From the NCBI GenBank assembly GCA_031308135.1, contig JAHLJT010008446.1, forward strand, positions 168,130,364 to 168,194,363: a stretch of 64,000 bases of DNA, read 5' to 3'. The notes beneath the pieces were generated by a model, which was not told the origin of the DNA, did no database searches, and was given only the letters and a program-made list of their open reading frames with translations. Origin of the DNA: Acheta domesticus (taxonomy: Eukaryota > Arthropoda > Insecta > Orthoptera > Gryllidae). This document shows positions 9,544 through 21,094 of this stretch, piece by piece (within the stretch, counting starts at the first letter, position 1; every line of letters begins with the position of its first letter). A program made the translations under genes and the position numbers.

Positions 9544-10971
9544 CTCGTCGTCATAAAAGAAAGCTGCACCCAGAAGGACAAGGCGGATTGCGATCATTGT
9601 TGGCAGGCAGGTAGAGGGTACCACGCATACAAAAGATTACGCTATCACATTTGTAGGACCAACATTTATTGCGCTACACGGCCACAAACGGTTCATGTTA
9701 GTATGGCGTGCGGACGCCATTTTAGCGAACACACGCGTTCACACATTGCGGCATGGAGTTGTACAGGTCTCGAATGATGTCCTGTGCTGGTCCATCCCAT
9801 GCAGCTTGCACCTGAGCGCGCAGATCTTGCCGATTGGTGGGTAGGGGTGGGTCCTGATCGCACGCTCCATAGCACCCCAAACATTCTCTATCTGGAACAA
9901 ATCTGGCGATGCTGCTGGCCATGGCAGGGAATCCACGGCTTCAAGGAATGCTCGGGAGATGGCCAAGGTATGCGGACGCGTGTTGTCCTGTTGAAATATG
10001 GCCTGGGCGTGGGCGTTCATGAACGGCAGAGCCACCGGTTGTAGGATCTCCTGATCTCCGTGCGGCTGTCACGGTACTTCCAATTAACACTAACGATGAA
10101 CGGGCACCATGGGATATCGTGTCCCCACACCATCTCACCAGGCTGGCGGGATGTGTGATGGGATACCACAAACCACTCGTCGTGGCGTTCCCCACTGCGC
10201 CTCCAGACACGGGCCCGGTGGTCGTCGCCATCAAGGCTGAAGTGGGACTCGTCGCTGAAGATGATCCGCTCCTTGTCTGCATGACCCCAAATCCATCGTT
10301 CCTGACACCAGGCGAGTCTGTAGCGACGATGCTGGGGTGTGAGTGGCAGACGTCGTAACGGTCGGCGTGCGGCGAGCTTTGCGTTGTGCAACCACCTGCC
10401 AATGACACTGGCATTTAGAGGATGTGACAGTGCAGCCTCCACAGCCTGCTGAATAGCACCAATTGCTGCCGTTGGATCTGTTCGCGCGTGGCGGACAATC
10501 CGTCGGCTTTCTCTCCTCATGGTGCGTGGTGGACGTCCAGATCCTACCTTTCGTGTGGGTATGCCTTCCTCAATCCATTGCCGCCAACAACGGGCGATGG
10601 GGGTGTCCTTACGACCGGTGTGGTGCGCATTACAGCGACAGGACCAACCAGCCTCCCGCACACCCACGATACAGCCCCACTCGAACGCGTCTAACTGCAC
10701 AACCGGCTGTCGAGTGCGTCACCGAAGCAAAATGTACGTTCAGATAACGCTCTAGCGACGCTACCCGATGTCGCCATGGCCGGCGCGGCCGTTTGAGGCC
10801 CTCTTTCTCGGCCGGTAGGCGCGACGTCACGTCCCTCTGCCAGACCCCCAATGAGTGGCCGACCGTGAAAACGAAATCATTGGCTTAGCGAATGGTGTGC
10901 AAAACAGCCACCGAGTTTGCAGCTAATCAGTAGGGTCCTTCGGGGAGAACCTTTTTTTATGACGATGGGTG
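9544..10971 (-). mobile_element. Tc1-like transposon, near full length
   Basis: The inverted termini share TCGTCATAAAA and, further in, GAAGGAC. Flanking TA dinucleotides lie at 9542-9543 and 10972-10973, as expected for Tc1/mariner target sites. The 1428-bp span encloses one transposase pseudogene on the minus strand. It is intact in structure but its coding sequence is broken. Confidence 0.85.
9739..10700 (-). pseudogene. Tc1-like transposase (DDE), frameshifted
   Basis: From 10700 down, the N-terminal helix-turn-helix region reads DAFEWGCIVGVREAGWSCR and then RCWRQWIEEG. The catalytic part has IIFSDESHFSLDGDDHR (first D), QQDNTRPHT (second D) and SPDLFQIENVW (E). The cut-and-paste transposase of this family is normally about 340 residues. 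The reading frame changes around 10020-10080, between the first and second catalytic aspartates, so the gene is dead. In this copy 32 residues separate the second D from the E, where Tc1 members usually have 34. Confidence 0.88.
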
Positions 10972-11585
10972 TATTCTCCGCGAAATTCCGGCGTAGCCTA
11001 TTCTATTTCTTCTCTCAGAAATTATGTCAGCCGTTGTGATTATGCAATCTAAGGTTCCTGTGACACCTATCAGCACCATTGTCGGTTCAGCCGATTTCGA
11101 GGTAAATAATAACAGAGATAAAGAACAGTCCAAATTGTAACGTATTTCATGCAGGGTTTACTTGCACACTTAATAACAACACTTAATAAATATTACAAAT
11201 GTACACGTAACTGTGGTTTTATTCATGCTCACAATACAATACTGACTGACTGGTCATGCCTTGTGTTTCAGAGATGTTTTACTCGATATATCGATACAAG
11301 GTTATCGTTACATCTCGCTTCTCAAAATAAAAATGATTATTGATCTTTGATTATATTGCATATTGAAATTATGAATCAAATACAACACTTTGTTTTTTAA
11401 AGAACTTTGTTCACATTTAAGCTATAAATTTCAGGTCAGCATTAACTAATACATTTTCTTCATCAATTAGTTTTTAATAGTGATTAATATTCACAAGTGT
11501 AATCTAACAACTGGTTTTACAGTTCTGCCATATCTTGATATGTATTTAGACGAATCTAAAGAGAATTGTTTTATTGCATTGTTCA

Positions 11586-13474
11586 CTACCAAAGTTGACT
11601 TAACTGAAGTTTTTCCTCTGTTGAGATCGTCTGGATTTGTGAAGGGTATTTTGATATTCTGGGCACATCCGCTGTTGGATCTTGAATTGTAGACTTCATT
11701 CTCCCATCTCTATCTTGATGTGGTTCCACCTTGAATTTTGTAGCAATTGGTTTTTTGTTTGGTAATTGTGCCTTCAATCTTCGTTGGTCCGATGAAACTG
11801 GCGTTTCGTCGCATAATCGTTCCATCAGCTTCCTGAATCATGTAAGAACGATCAGTAACTGGATGTAATATTTTGCCAGTATAACCATTTGTTGTCTGTG
11901 TTCCTGATCAAGATTTTCTCATTTCGATATCTTTGTGACTCTTTGGCTCCGCGATCAGAATATTCTTCTGTTATGCCCGCTTTTTCTCAAGCTTCTGTGA
12001 CACGTCGGTTTGTAGTTTAGGCTGAAGATGATTGTTGGAAAGAGAAATTGGTGTTCTCGTATTCCTTCCGAATAATCTTGAAGATGGTGTGCCAAGTTCT
12101 TGATCTCGAGGTATGTTTCTTGACATTAGTAATGCCAGTTGAAGATCTTCACCACTGACGTCACATCTCTTCACTAGTCTTTTTGCCATGTCCAAATTGT
12201 TTTCAGCTAATCCATTTGACCTTGCAAAATGAGGGCTCGATGTAACAAGTTTGAAGTTCCATTCCTTCGCGAATTTTGCAAATTCTCTCGATGAATACAC
12301 CGCGTTGTCAGAATGAAATTCTTGTGGAACTCCATGAGTCGCAAACCAAATTTTTAATTGATTAATCATTTCTGACTCTGTTGTTCTGGTCATTTTCTGT
12401 ACTGCGTAGTATCCGTTGTAGCTGTCTGCAAGAACAAGACAGCTGTTGCTCTTGTAAAAAACACATCTGGCAATACTATTTCGAATGGTAATTTCTTCAT
12501 GATGATCGTTTCCTTGTCCGGAGTGCGCTGTGTATGTTGACAGGTTTTGCAGGATTCTATCAGTCTTATTCTACCAATATTTTGTTAGACTTTCCCAAAA
12601 CACGAATTGTCTAGATCTTCGACATGTTGCTTGTGTGCCTGGATGCCCTTTGTGAATTACTTCCAGAACTCTCGATCTTTCGCTTTCGGGGACAAATACG
12701 CCATCTCCTTTAAAAATAAGTCATTCACAATGTGATAATTCGTCTCGAAAGGCGAAGAAGGTTCTCAATATCTGCGGTCGAACGTCTTCAGGCCATCCTT
12801 TGTCCATCATCTTTATGAGAACCTGGCAGGTTGGAACTTCGAGTGTCAATCTTCTGAAATCTTCAGGGACGCTTTCAGACATTAGACCCATTTAAAACCA
12901 TTAGAATCTGAAGTTACTCCTCATCCTCTTCATAGGAATCTTCACAATCTCTGCTGAGTGTATCAGCAATTTCCAATTCCCTTCCTTTCTTGTGTATTAT
13001 GTTAGGGCTGTACTCCTTAAGATCTAGCAATATACTTCGTAGTCTCGGTGGTGCATTCACAAGCGTTGTATTCAAATTGTTTCTAAAGATTTTTGGTCAG
13101 TTTCGACTTAATTTCTTACCCCAAACATAGTCATGAAATTTTTTGCAGGCGCAGCGAATTGCCAATACCTCCTTAACAATCTGTGAATAATCTTGTTCAG
13201 TGCTGTTTACTGATTTAGTAGCATAAGCTACCGGTTGTCCTTTTTGGATCAAGACTGCTCCTAATGCTCTCGATGACGCATCAACCGATGTCACATCTTC
13301 CTTTACATCATAGTACCTCAAGACGGGAGTGCTGGACAGTGCTTCTTTTATTCCTTTAAACGCCTGGTCTTGTTCCGGGCCCCAAATCCATGACATTTTT
13401 CAGTTAGATTCGTAGTGGAGCTGTCAATAGTGATAGACATGGAACAAATTTTCGCAACTGTCTTCCCCAGGCCC
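11586..13474 (-). pseudogene. Ty3/Gypsy pol, 3' half: RNase H, integrase, C-terminal tail
   Basis: On the minus strand, 13396-13097 encodes WGPEQDQAFKGIKEALSS and DASSRALGAVLIQKGQ, the reverse transcriptase/RNase H connection and RNase H start of Gypsy elements. From about 12460 to 11971 lies an integrase core with IWFATHGVPQEFHSDNA (D in SDNA) and SNGLAENNLDMAK (catalytic E). From 11880 to 11586 is the tail with YMIQEADGTIMRRNA. Several frameshifts occur. The upstream portion of pol lies beyond the RTE insertion, at 17759-18541. Confidence 0.85.
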
Positions 13475-13482
13475 AACAGTCT
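13475..13482. repeat. Target-site duplication of the RTE insertion, left copy
   Basis: AACAGTCT here is repeated at 17751-17758, directly on the other side of the RTE element. Reading the Gypsy frame across the deduced pre-insertion junction is continuous, which supports these as the true boundaries. Confidence 0.75.
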
Positions 13483-14039
13483 TCCACCCGTGGACTATCA
13501 CCTTATCGTGGTGGGGGGGTTCATGCTCCGATGACCCAGACGACCAACTGGGGAAGCCTAGATTGTCTAATTTACCAGTAGGTAAGAGGAGAGGGGAAGC
13601 TAAGAATAGTCCACGACATGGAAGAAAGAAGACATCACAGAAGACGACGATCCAGATTGGAAAGCCGTTGATAGTGAAGATGTCCAGAGGCTTAGAAGGC
13701 GGAAGAGGAGTATATCCCAACGGCGATGAAGGCGGAAGGGACATCGTTCTTTCTCTCCTTGTCTACCCTGTTGTCTGGCATTAGGAAAAACAGTACTGGG
13801 TGGTGGTGCCCACGAAGGATCTTGGAAGCAGCTTCATCCGGATATTCGTGGGCGCCGTGCACATAACGCATGTAGCGGTCACGGAACTGCGATGCGAAAG
13901 GCAAGCAGGGAAGCCATCGCATTATTCTCCCGAGGAAGTCCACTTCCACCTACTTTTCTTAATGGTGAGTGCATTTAATACAAATGGCCCTGAGTACCGG
14001 CGTCCCTTAAATGGGACAGGGGTGCGAAGATTCTCCGGA

Positions 14040-14975
14040 CTCGCAATTTTGGAAGAGGAGGTGCGTGTGGGTACATAGAATGTTCGAAGTCTGTATGAAG
14101 CAGGAAAACTGGATAATCTAATTTTGGAAACGGAAAAACTGAATATTGATATATTTAATGTATTTCTGAAGTACGATGGGCAGACTCAGGTAAATGTATA
14201 AAAGATGTTGTGATGTTTTATTATGGGAACAATGCTAAAGGGTACCCTAATAAGGTAGCTGTTGTAATAAAAAGGAACTGGCAAAATAAGTAACTAACTT
14301 TGTTCCACTTTCAGATAGATGCATTCTTCGGTAAATAAAAGGAAATCAAATAAATATCAATATAGTCCAGGTGTATGCTCCTACTGCTGACAAACCCAAT
14401 AGTGAAATTGAAAAGTTTTATGAGAATATTGACCATATTACTAGATCAATAAAGAAGCAAGATCTCAACATCTATCTTGGAGATTTTAATGCTAAATTAG
14501 GTGAAGGAAGAGTTCTTGATATTATGGGAGATTCTTGAACGACTTTGAGTTAGAAATGACAGAGGCGATCGATTAATCGAGTTTTGTCAAAATTCGGATC
14601 TTGTGGATGCAAATACGTGGTTTAAATTGCCCAAAAGACGTTTATATACTTGGATATCTCCTCAAGAGAAGGACACCAATATTGTCGGTAATCAAATAGA
14701 TTTTATTTTGATCAATAAACGTTTTAGAAATGCTGTGAAGAGTGCCAAAACATATACGAGCGGATACATTAACTCGGATCATAATCCTGATGTGGCGAAT
14801 ATAAGGGTAAGATTAAAAAGACGTCGATCACATAATACAAACAGGAAATTGAATTTAAGATTGTTGAACTCCGATGATGTCGTCCAAGAAATCTCTTACA
14901 AGCTCAATGAAGAAATACGTAAGATACAAGGGACTAGTATAGAGGAAACATGGTCAGGAGTTAAAAAAGTGTTTA
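14040..14975 (+). pseudogene. RTE endonuclease (APE-like) domain
   Basis: Starting near 14055 the frames read VRVGT (stop where W is usual) NVRSLYEAGKLDNL, then VYAPTADKPNSEIE, IYLGDFNAKLGEG, QIDFILINKRFRNA and SDHNPDVANIR. These are the successive motifs of apurinic-like endonucleases: W-N-V-R, the V-Y-A-P strand, G-D-F-N catalytic region, D-F-h-h-h and S-D-H. The enzyme would nick target DNA for target-primed reverse transcription. The first part is scattered over frames; 14603-14992 is a single open stretch that runs into the MITE. Confidence 0.85.
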
Positions 14976-15228
14976 TACTGCGATTTTTGTAGGAAGAGCT
15001 CTCAAGGCCACTCAAATCCCATCTTCGCGATGGAATATGTCACGGCATTTGGCGTCTTTTCTCGGTCTTGCCGGTAGAAGTCGCATGATCGCAAGCACTG
15101 CTTCATACGGTCGCGATCGTGCGAAATCTAGCGGAACGACTGTGAATGACACGAAATGCCGTGACATATTCCATCGCGAAGATGGGATTTGAGTGACCTT
15201 GAGAGCTCTTCCTACAAAAATCGCAGTA
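14976..15228. mobile_element. Foldback MITE, copy 2 (253 bp), inside RTE coding sequence
   Basis: The tips read TACTGCG and CGCAGTA, flanked by TA (14974-14975 and 15229-15230). The arms are near-perfect inverted copies sharing gaagagctctcaaggccactcaaat-type sequence, with the family's central segment gcaagcactgcttcatacgg. It splits the endonuclease-to-reverse-transcriptase linker, and coding resumes directly after it. It is therefore younger than the RTE insertion. Confidence 0.9.
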
Positions 15229-15230
15229 TA

Positions 15231-17242
15231 ATGCAGTTACGGAAAATAACCTGATGCAAGAGCAACAGCAGCGCAAGAATTGGATGACCGATGAAATTAT
15301 GTCAATGACGACTGAGCGTCGGAAGATGAAAACGTGTCGTCTTGAGAAGTACAAGGAATTGCAGAAGACGATAAGATCCAAAATTCGAACTTCGAAAGCA
15401 AAGTGGTATGCTTCGCAATGTAGGGAGATAGAGATGTTAAATAAGATGCGTGGTGACTTTAACGTCCATAATAGGATCAAAGAAATTAATAATACATGCA
15501 GAAGAAAGCACTGCCTTAAGATTCTGAAGGATGATGGGAATGCTGCAATTAGTAAAGAAGACAAATGTGATGTTTGGAAGAGTTACATAGAAAAATTGTT
15601 TGATGATGATCGAGAATATTAACTGACTTAGTTAATAGACGGAACTGGACCACATATTCTCAAGGAAGAAGTTCAAAAAGCCATTATTGCAAGTAAAAAT
15701 GGCAAAGCTGTAGGTTTGAATACCATCAACGTAGAAATTTTAAAACTTTTGAACGATGCGAGTATTACTAAAATTACAAATCTTTTTAACAATATATATG
15801 ACACTGGGTATATACCTACTGATTGGCTAAAATCTGTATTTATCACGCTTACAAAGACAGCTAGGGCAAAAAGCTCTGACGACTATCGGACGATAAGTTT
15901 GATGAGCTATGTACTCAAGAAATTTTTACGCATCATACATGCTCGTATTTGGAGAAAAGTAGAAGTTGAAATAGAACATACACAGTTTGGTTTTAGAAAG
16001 CTTTTTTTACAAGCCCTGTTTGTCACTCAAGTTGTAGTACAGAAATGTTTGGATCAAGGTCGAGAAGTATGTTTTATGTTTTATTGATTTTAAATAGGCG
16101 TTCGATAATGTGAAACACGATACGCTTATGCATATTTTGGAGAGTATTAATATAGATTTAAAAGATATAAGTGTCAAGAAAAAACTTATATTGGGGACAA
16201 ACTGCTCAAGTGCGAGTTGATCAGCACCTTACTGCGGAAGTGGATGTGAGTTAGACAGGGGTGTATTCTGTCTCCATTGCTATTTAACCTGTATTCTGAA
16301 CATGTTTTTAAAGATGCCTTACAGGATTGTAATCTGGGAGGAAAAGTGAATGGTATTCCTATTTCTAACATACGTTACGCAGATGATACACTAATCTTGG
16401 CAGAAACTGCTGCGGATTTGCAAGAAATAATGAACAGAATAAATCGAACTTGCAAAGATTATGAATTAGAAATAAATGTACATAAAACAAAGTAATGCTA
16501 ATTAGTAAGAAATGTGGAAGACCATTTCAACTGTTCATCAACGATCAACCGATTGAGCGATTTTATCAGTATAAATATTTGGGACAAATTTTAAATGAGT
16601 CATGGACATCAGATTTGGAAGTAAAAACGAGAATCAAAGCAAGATCTATATTCAACAAAATGAGGAATTGTCTATGTAGCATAGACTTGAGTTTTATCCT
16701 CAGTTGGAGAGTGGCAAAATGTTACGTGGCAACTGTTCTCTTATATGGTGCTGAAACATGGACTCTGAAAACAGCATCAATTAATAGACTGGAGGCATTC
16801 AAAATGTGGATGATCAGGAGAATGTTGAGAAACTCCTGGACTGATAAAGTTCGTAATGACTACATACTAGAGAGAAATGGTATAAGGCGATATATTAAAA
16901 ATGATTAAAATTAGAAAAACACTGTATCTTGGTCATTTACTTAGAAACCCCAAATATGAACTGTTACAACTAATAATTATGGGGAAAGTTCAGGGTAGAC
17001 AGGGAGTCGGCAGGAAGAAAATGTCCTGGTTGGCAAACATCCGAAAATGGACAGGTATTGTTCCATGTGGCACAAGACAGAGAAAAGTTCGGGGAAGTGG
17101 TCGCCAACCTCCAGTGATGGACACGGCACTTTGTCGCGTGGCCGCAGACGGCTGGCACCCGCGTAAGCATAATGACGTAGCTCCGCCGCGGAAAGAGCGT
17201 CTCAGCAGTAAAGGTCTATATAACAGTTTGGCCTCCGCTTAG
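15231..17242 (+). pseudogene. RTE reverse transcriptase and C-terminal region
   Basis: After the MITE, QQRKNWMTDEIMSMTTERRK continues the linker. The polymerase follows: WLKSVFITLTKTARAKSSDD, HTQFGFRK, a broken FIDFK-AFDNVKHD (a stop precedes A), and IRYADDTLILAETAADLQEI near 16368, with the catalytic YADD intact. The thumb and C-terminal part include LLYGAETWTLKTASINRLEA and LGHLLRNPKYELLQLIIMGK, the signature of RTE/BovB-type elements. The copy is split into at least five frames between 15254 and 17242. Confidence 0.88.
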
Positions 17243-17750
17243 CGGGGGGACGAATGCTACTCGTGAGCTCGTCGCCCATGTGTACGGACCTTCCACTCAT
17301 CCGTCGGTTCAGATAGGCCCAAACTGGCCCTGCCGACTTCCCTTCACCCCTAGTCGGTTCAGATAGCCCCAAACTGGCCCTGCGGACACTCCTCCACCCC
17401 TGCTAGTCCAGACCGACCCTCCGGGGTCCTGCTAGTGGCTTCCCGCCTTCGCCCCTGACCGCCGTGCACTTCGAGTGTCGCCAACCGTCCGATGGACGCT
17501 GCAAAGTCGCTCTTCCGGTGGACCGTCCTCGCAGAGGCTGGGCTACGTTAGGTGCCTATGTAAGTAACACCTCCCCAATAAACTGCTGTTTGCCATGACT
17601 GGGGTGATCCCTGTTCTTATTGCTCCCTCTCATCCGCCTTAGGCCTTTAGGAGAATAGGGAATGGACCAGAGAGCACTTTCTGCCCTTACCGTCCTTCCA
17701 TTCCCCTGCACGTGGTGCCAGACCCCTTCCCCCACGACAACTTCAAGAAG

Positions 17751-17758
17751 AACAGTCT
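17751..17758. repeat. Target-site duplication of the RTE insertion, right copy
   Basis: AACAGTCT, identical to 13475-13482. Confidence 0.75.
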
Positions 17759-18541
17759 CAGTAGTTCTTCACCATTCTTCGGAACTTTGAACTTCTTTAT
17801 CGCGTCGTCTTTAGTCTCGTCTATTTCAAGTCCTTTGTCCGACAAGACGTGGCCCAAAAAATTAATCCTTTGTACATTGTATGAGCACTTTTCTTTGTTG
17901 TTTCAAGCCATTTTCATGCAGTCTTCGGAGTACTGTTTCAGTGGTGTCTCGAATTTTCTGCTCTGTACTAGCATGAATTAGTATGTATTGCGCATTCAAC
18001 GTTGGGAATGTCCTGTAGAAACTCTGACATAATCTGCTGAAATACGTCTGGAGCTGAGGAGAGTCAAAACTGAAGTCGCCTACAGGTATAACGACCCCAT
18101 GGTGTTGCAAACGTTAAGTATTCTTGCGTTCTCTCAGTGACTCTTATTTGCCAAAAACCTCGAGTGCAGTGTGAATTACTTACTACCGGCGATTCTTGCG
18201 GCGATGGCATCAATTGTGTTGAAAGAAAATGTCTTCTCTTAATATTTTGGTTCACGACAGTAGAGTCGATACACAGACAATTTTGTCCCATTTTTGACGA
18301 TTACTAGAGGCGATAGTGCTGCTGTTGGCTTTGTGACTCTTTTGATGACGTCCATTTTTACCATTTTGTCGAGCTCCTGTATCACTGCTTTTTTTATGGC
18401 TAATGGAATCGTTCTAGCTGGACAGATCTCGAAGCTTGGATTTTCAACAAGGTCGACGTCGTATTCGTAGCCTTTAAAACACCACAAACGGTTGAAAATC
18501 TGCTTCTCGTATAATTTTGGATTGATCTTGACGTTCTGCAC
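17759..18541 (-). pseudogene. Ty3/Gypsy reverse transcriptase
   Basis: From 18541 down: IQELDKMVKMDVIKRVTKPT, then LSPLVIVKNGTKLSVYRLYC, GFWQIRVTERTQEYLTFATP and GRYTCRRLQF. These match the Gypsy order of L-x-x-M-x-x-x-G-V-I, S-P-h-V-h-V-x-K and F-x-x-I-x-h. Further on, AQYILIHASTEQKI stands where Y-x-D-D-I-L-I-H normally lies, so the catalytic aspartates are gone. It ends at GHVLSDKGLEIDETK and a few residues more, where the RTE insertion begins. The rest of pol is at 13474-11586. Confidence 0.85.
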
Positions 18542-18546
18542 CTTAT

Positions 18547-18775
18547 AGTGCTATTTTTCTAACTCTGCCCCTCAAGTTCCTATGGCCACGATGGAATAGC
18601 ACACGGCATTTCGCGTCTTTCTCCGTCATGCCGCTAGAAGGCGCGTGTTCGCATGCACTGCTTGATACAGTCGTGATCATGCGGTATCTGGCGGCACGAC
18701 TCTGAACGTCGCGAAATGCCGTGACATACTCCATCGTGATGACGGGCCTCAAGCAAATATGGCCAATTGAGATAT
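18547..18775. mobile_element. Foldback MITE, copy 3, at the edge of the Gypsy relic
   Basis: The two halves are inverted and share acggcatttcgcg with copies 1 and 2, and the central segment is again gcactgcttgatacagtc. The outer boundaries are less certain than in the other copies because the tips have diverged. Confidence 0.7.
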
Positions 18776-18829
18776 TTGAACTATGTTAGTCGATCATCGA
18801 GTAGTAGGTAAAAATATCAGCTGTTCTGT

Positions 18830-18935
18830 AGAACACGTGGAGACTAGCCAACCTCGAGCATGGCCGAGTTCTAGCAAAACTTGTCCCGGGAGCTACTGGT
18901 AGCTCGCGATCGTCGCTTTGGCGATCACTGCTTTA
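18830..18935 (-). mobile_element. Possible hAT terminal fragment
   Basis: On the minus strand the sequence runs cagtgatcgcc, then gatcgcgagctaccag and tagctcccgg. Degenerate terminal sequence of this kind (CAGTG-type start, 'gagctaccagtagctc') is common at ends of hAT elements. No matching second end or target duplication was found. Confidence 0.3.
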
Positions 18936-19025
18936 GACAGTTGAGGCAACGCATCGCCGTCACATATTTATAGCACGGAGAAGATAACATATCGGCATAG
19001 AGTCTCTCCATTGTGCTGCAATGAT

Positions 19026-19454
19026 TCAAAATCCGAGAGGACACTCTAGGTATCCAGCACCATTGTAGCTTGTTTTCATTATCTCTTCCCATTTTAAATA
19101 ATACTTTTGTTTCTTTAGCTTCTTCAAGAAGGGTACTTTCAAAGTTCTGCTTTTATAATCATTCATCACAGACTTATTCATATTTCTAGGTATGCCATGG
19201 ACAGCGATGTTTGGCATAAACTTATGACTTAGTTTTTCTTCAACGAGAGATGATTTAACCAATCCCTCTCTGACAGCTTCTGCTGCATTTTTAGTTGCTA
19301 CCTCTACTACTAAAACGCCACTTTTTGCATTATATCTTGTTCTATTTATTGTTAGGTTCTTATCTTGGGTCTGCTTGCTTACTTCTTTTAACATGCCTAC
19401 ATGATCTAGCTGTTGGTCTATTTTAATCTTCATAAGTAGTATATTTTGCGGCAT
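19026..19454 (-). pseudogene. Non-LTR retrotransposon ORF1 (gag-like) fragment
   Basis: A 142-residue frame contains GVLVVEVATKNAAEAVREGL, an RNA-recognition-like strand/helix pattern found in ORF1 proteins of R1/CR1/jockey-type elements, and PNIAVHGIPRNM a little later. No zinc knuckles are visible. The frame is closed at both ends with no polymerase beside it, so it is an isolated fragment. The similarity is by pattern only. Confidence 0.45.
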
Positions 19455-20304
19455 TTTCTTCTCTACTTTTCATTTTGTTTTTAAGACGTCTTCAACTTTC
19501 GGTAGTACTGAACTACCCACACCAGCAAATGATTAATTCGAAATAACGATTGAATCAATTCTAGTCTCCATCGGTTTAATAATATCTCTGACTCTCTGTG
19601 AATTTTATGTTAAACAAGTATTTCTGTTGATTCTTATCAAATTGAAGTAAGAGAAATCAATATTTTTATCATAAAAAATATTGCGTTGCTTCAATACACA
19701 TACGAATATGTGAATATTAAAGAAATTGAAGTATTTCCATACTGTTTTCGTGGAAACGTATGAGTAAATAAACCGTATTAACTGGGATATATACAATGCA
19801 TTGTGTTTTGCTCTCTTTGACAGGCAGAGATAATGTTCTTGCGACCGTACATGGTTCAAAATTAATGTGGAGCAGTCAGGGGTATGTGTCTATGGAATTG
19901 AAGAACCGTATCTGGTTGTGTCCAGTGAAGGATGTTCTTGGTTTGAAAGAGATGATGCATCGTATCCGTTACTCGCACTACTAGTCATGTCATTAAAGTG
20001 TCGAGGTTGTCTGCCGCGCTGTAAATGCGTAGGTGGCTAGTCGTCTGGCTAGTCGGAACCTGATCAAATAATAGATTCGGGACTTCTTGGAGAATTGAGT
20101 GAAATCGTGAATCAAGTTGTGGCATAGCAAGCAACTATACCGCTTTTCACGTTGAGAAGGCATTGTGTGTCTTATGGAGAATCCGCGCGTTGTTGCCAAC
20201 ACGTCACGCTGCCTTACTCGCTCGCTCAAGAAGCGTCAAAATCACGCCTAGCATTCATTGTAATGGATGCGTCTACTAAATAAAAGGTTTGGTCGCTCAT
20301 GGTA

Positions 20305-20305
<1 letters not shown>

Positions 20306-20356
<51 letters not shown>
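20306..20356. repeat. (ATT)n microsatellite
   Basis: About 17 uninterrupted ATT units. It abuts and truncates the transposase pseudogene on its right just after the second catalytic motif. Confidence 0.95.
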
Positions 20357-21060
20357 GAAGCAATGGTAGGGCGCATTGTCTATAACAACGAGAGTTCCTG
20401 ACTCTATGTTAGGTAATAATCTTTCTTTGAAGCACCGTTCAAATCTAACACTATCCATTTCGTCATGCTAGTCACCAGAATTCTTCTTCGCCAAGAAAAC
20501 ATGTTTTGCTCCCTCTGTAAATTCCTTCTTGCCACCGGCGTGTAGCAATACAAATCGCGGTCCCCGAGCTGTAGGGACTCCTGTGGACAATCCAGTCAAA
20601 AATGCATCCTTCGGTGTTTTTACAGTTTCGTCCTTCCAAACTTTCGATACAGTATGTCCAACATTTATCCAACATTAATCTATGTACACTATATTCCTTT
20701 CCTCATTTCTGTACTGTCGCATTTTTCGTAAGTATGAATGTCACCACAATATTATGTCATTTTTTTCTATCAGTAGAGCCTTTTTCCCTCGCTTTTCAAA
20801 TTCAAACCCCATTTCTTTCAATAGGCGATAAAACGTAGTATATTTGAAATTTGGTAAATCTTTATCATCATTAACATCTTTCATTACACATTCGATTGTT
20901 GCAGGGACAGTATTAAAAAGAAATGCCTGGAATTTGCGACGTATCGCGCTGCGTACAAAATCATTATACTTCACTTCCCTATTTGTTCTACTTCAGTCCA
21001 GTAACCTGTGTTTTTTCGGGGTTGTTATTTCTCCTATCTCATTTTCCTTTTTTATTCTAT
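20357..21060 (-). pseudogene. IS630/mariner-like DDE transposase, truncated
   Basis: Down the minus strand: GEITTPKKHR, KYNDFVRSAIRRKFQAF, FYRLLKEMGFEFEKRGKKAL, then IVYID-stop-CWINVGHTVSKVW (normally Y-h-D-E-T-W-V-N), LSTGVPTARGPRFVLLHAGG, and LVVIDNAPYHC (second catalytic D) at about 20380. This order is typical of a widespread arthropod transposase family. Stops replace the residue after the first catalytic D and occur again after KKNSGD. The C-terminus with the third carboxylate is missing, cut off at the microsatellite. Confidence 0.75.
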
Positions 21061-21094
21061 AGAACGAACGCCTGGTAATGCCCGTTGCTTTGCA

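Larger units (their letters stand above)
13483..17750 (+). mobile_element. RTE-type non-LTR retrotransposon inserted in a Gypsy element
   Basis: It begins with a leader containing gtggactatcaccttatcgt, as seen at the 5' ends of many arthropod RTE elements. It then carries endonuclease and reverse transcriptase coding and a 3' region up to 17750. Direct repeats AACAGTCT flank it. The 3' untranslated part holds a tandem duplication of about 50 bases (near 17300-17390) sharing gttcagatag and cccaaactggccctg. A foldback MITE interrupts the coding at 14976-15228. Multiple stops and frameshifts show that it is dead. Confidence 0.85.
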
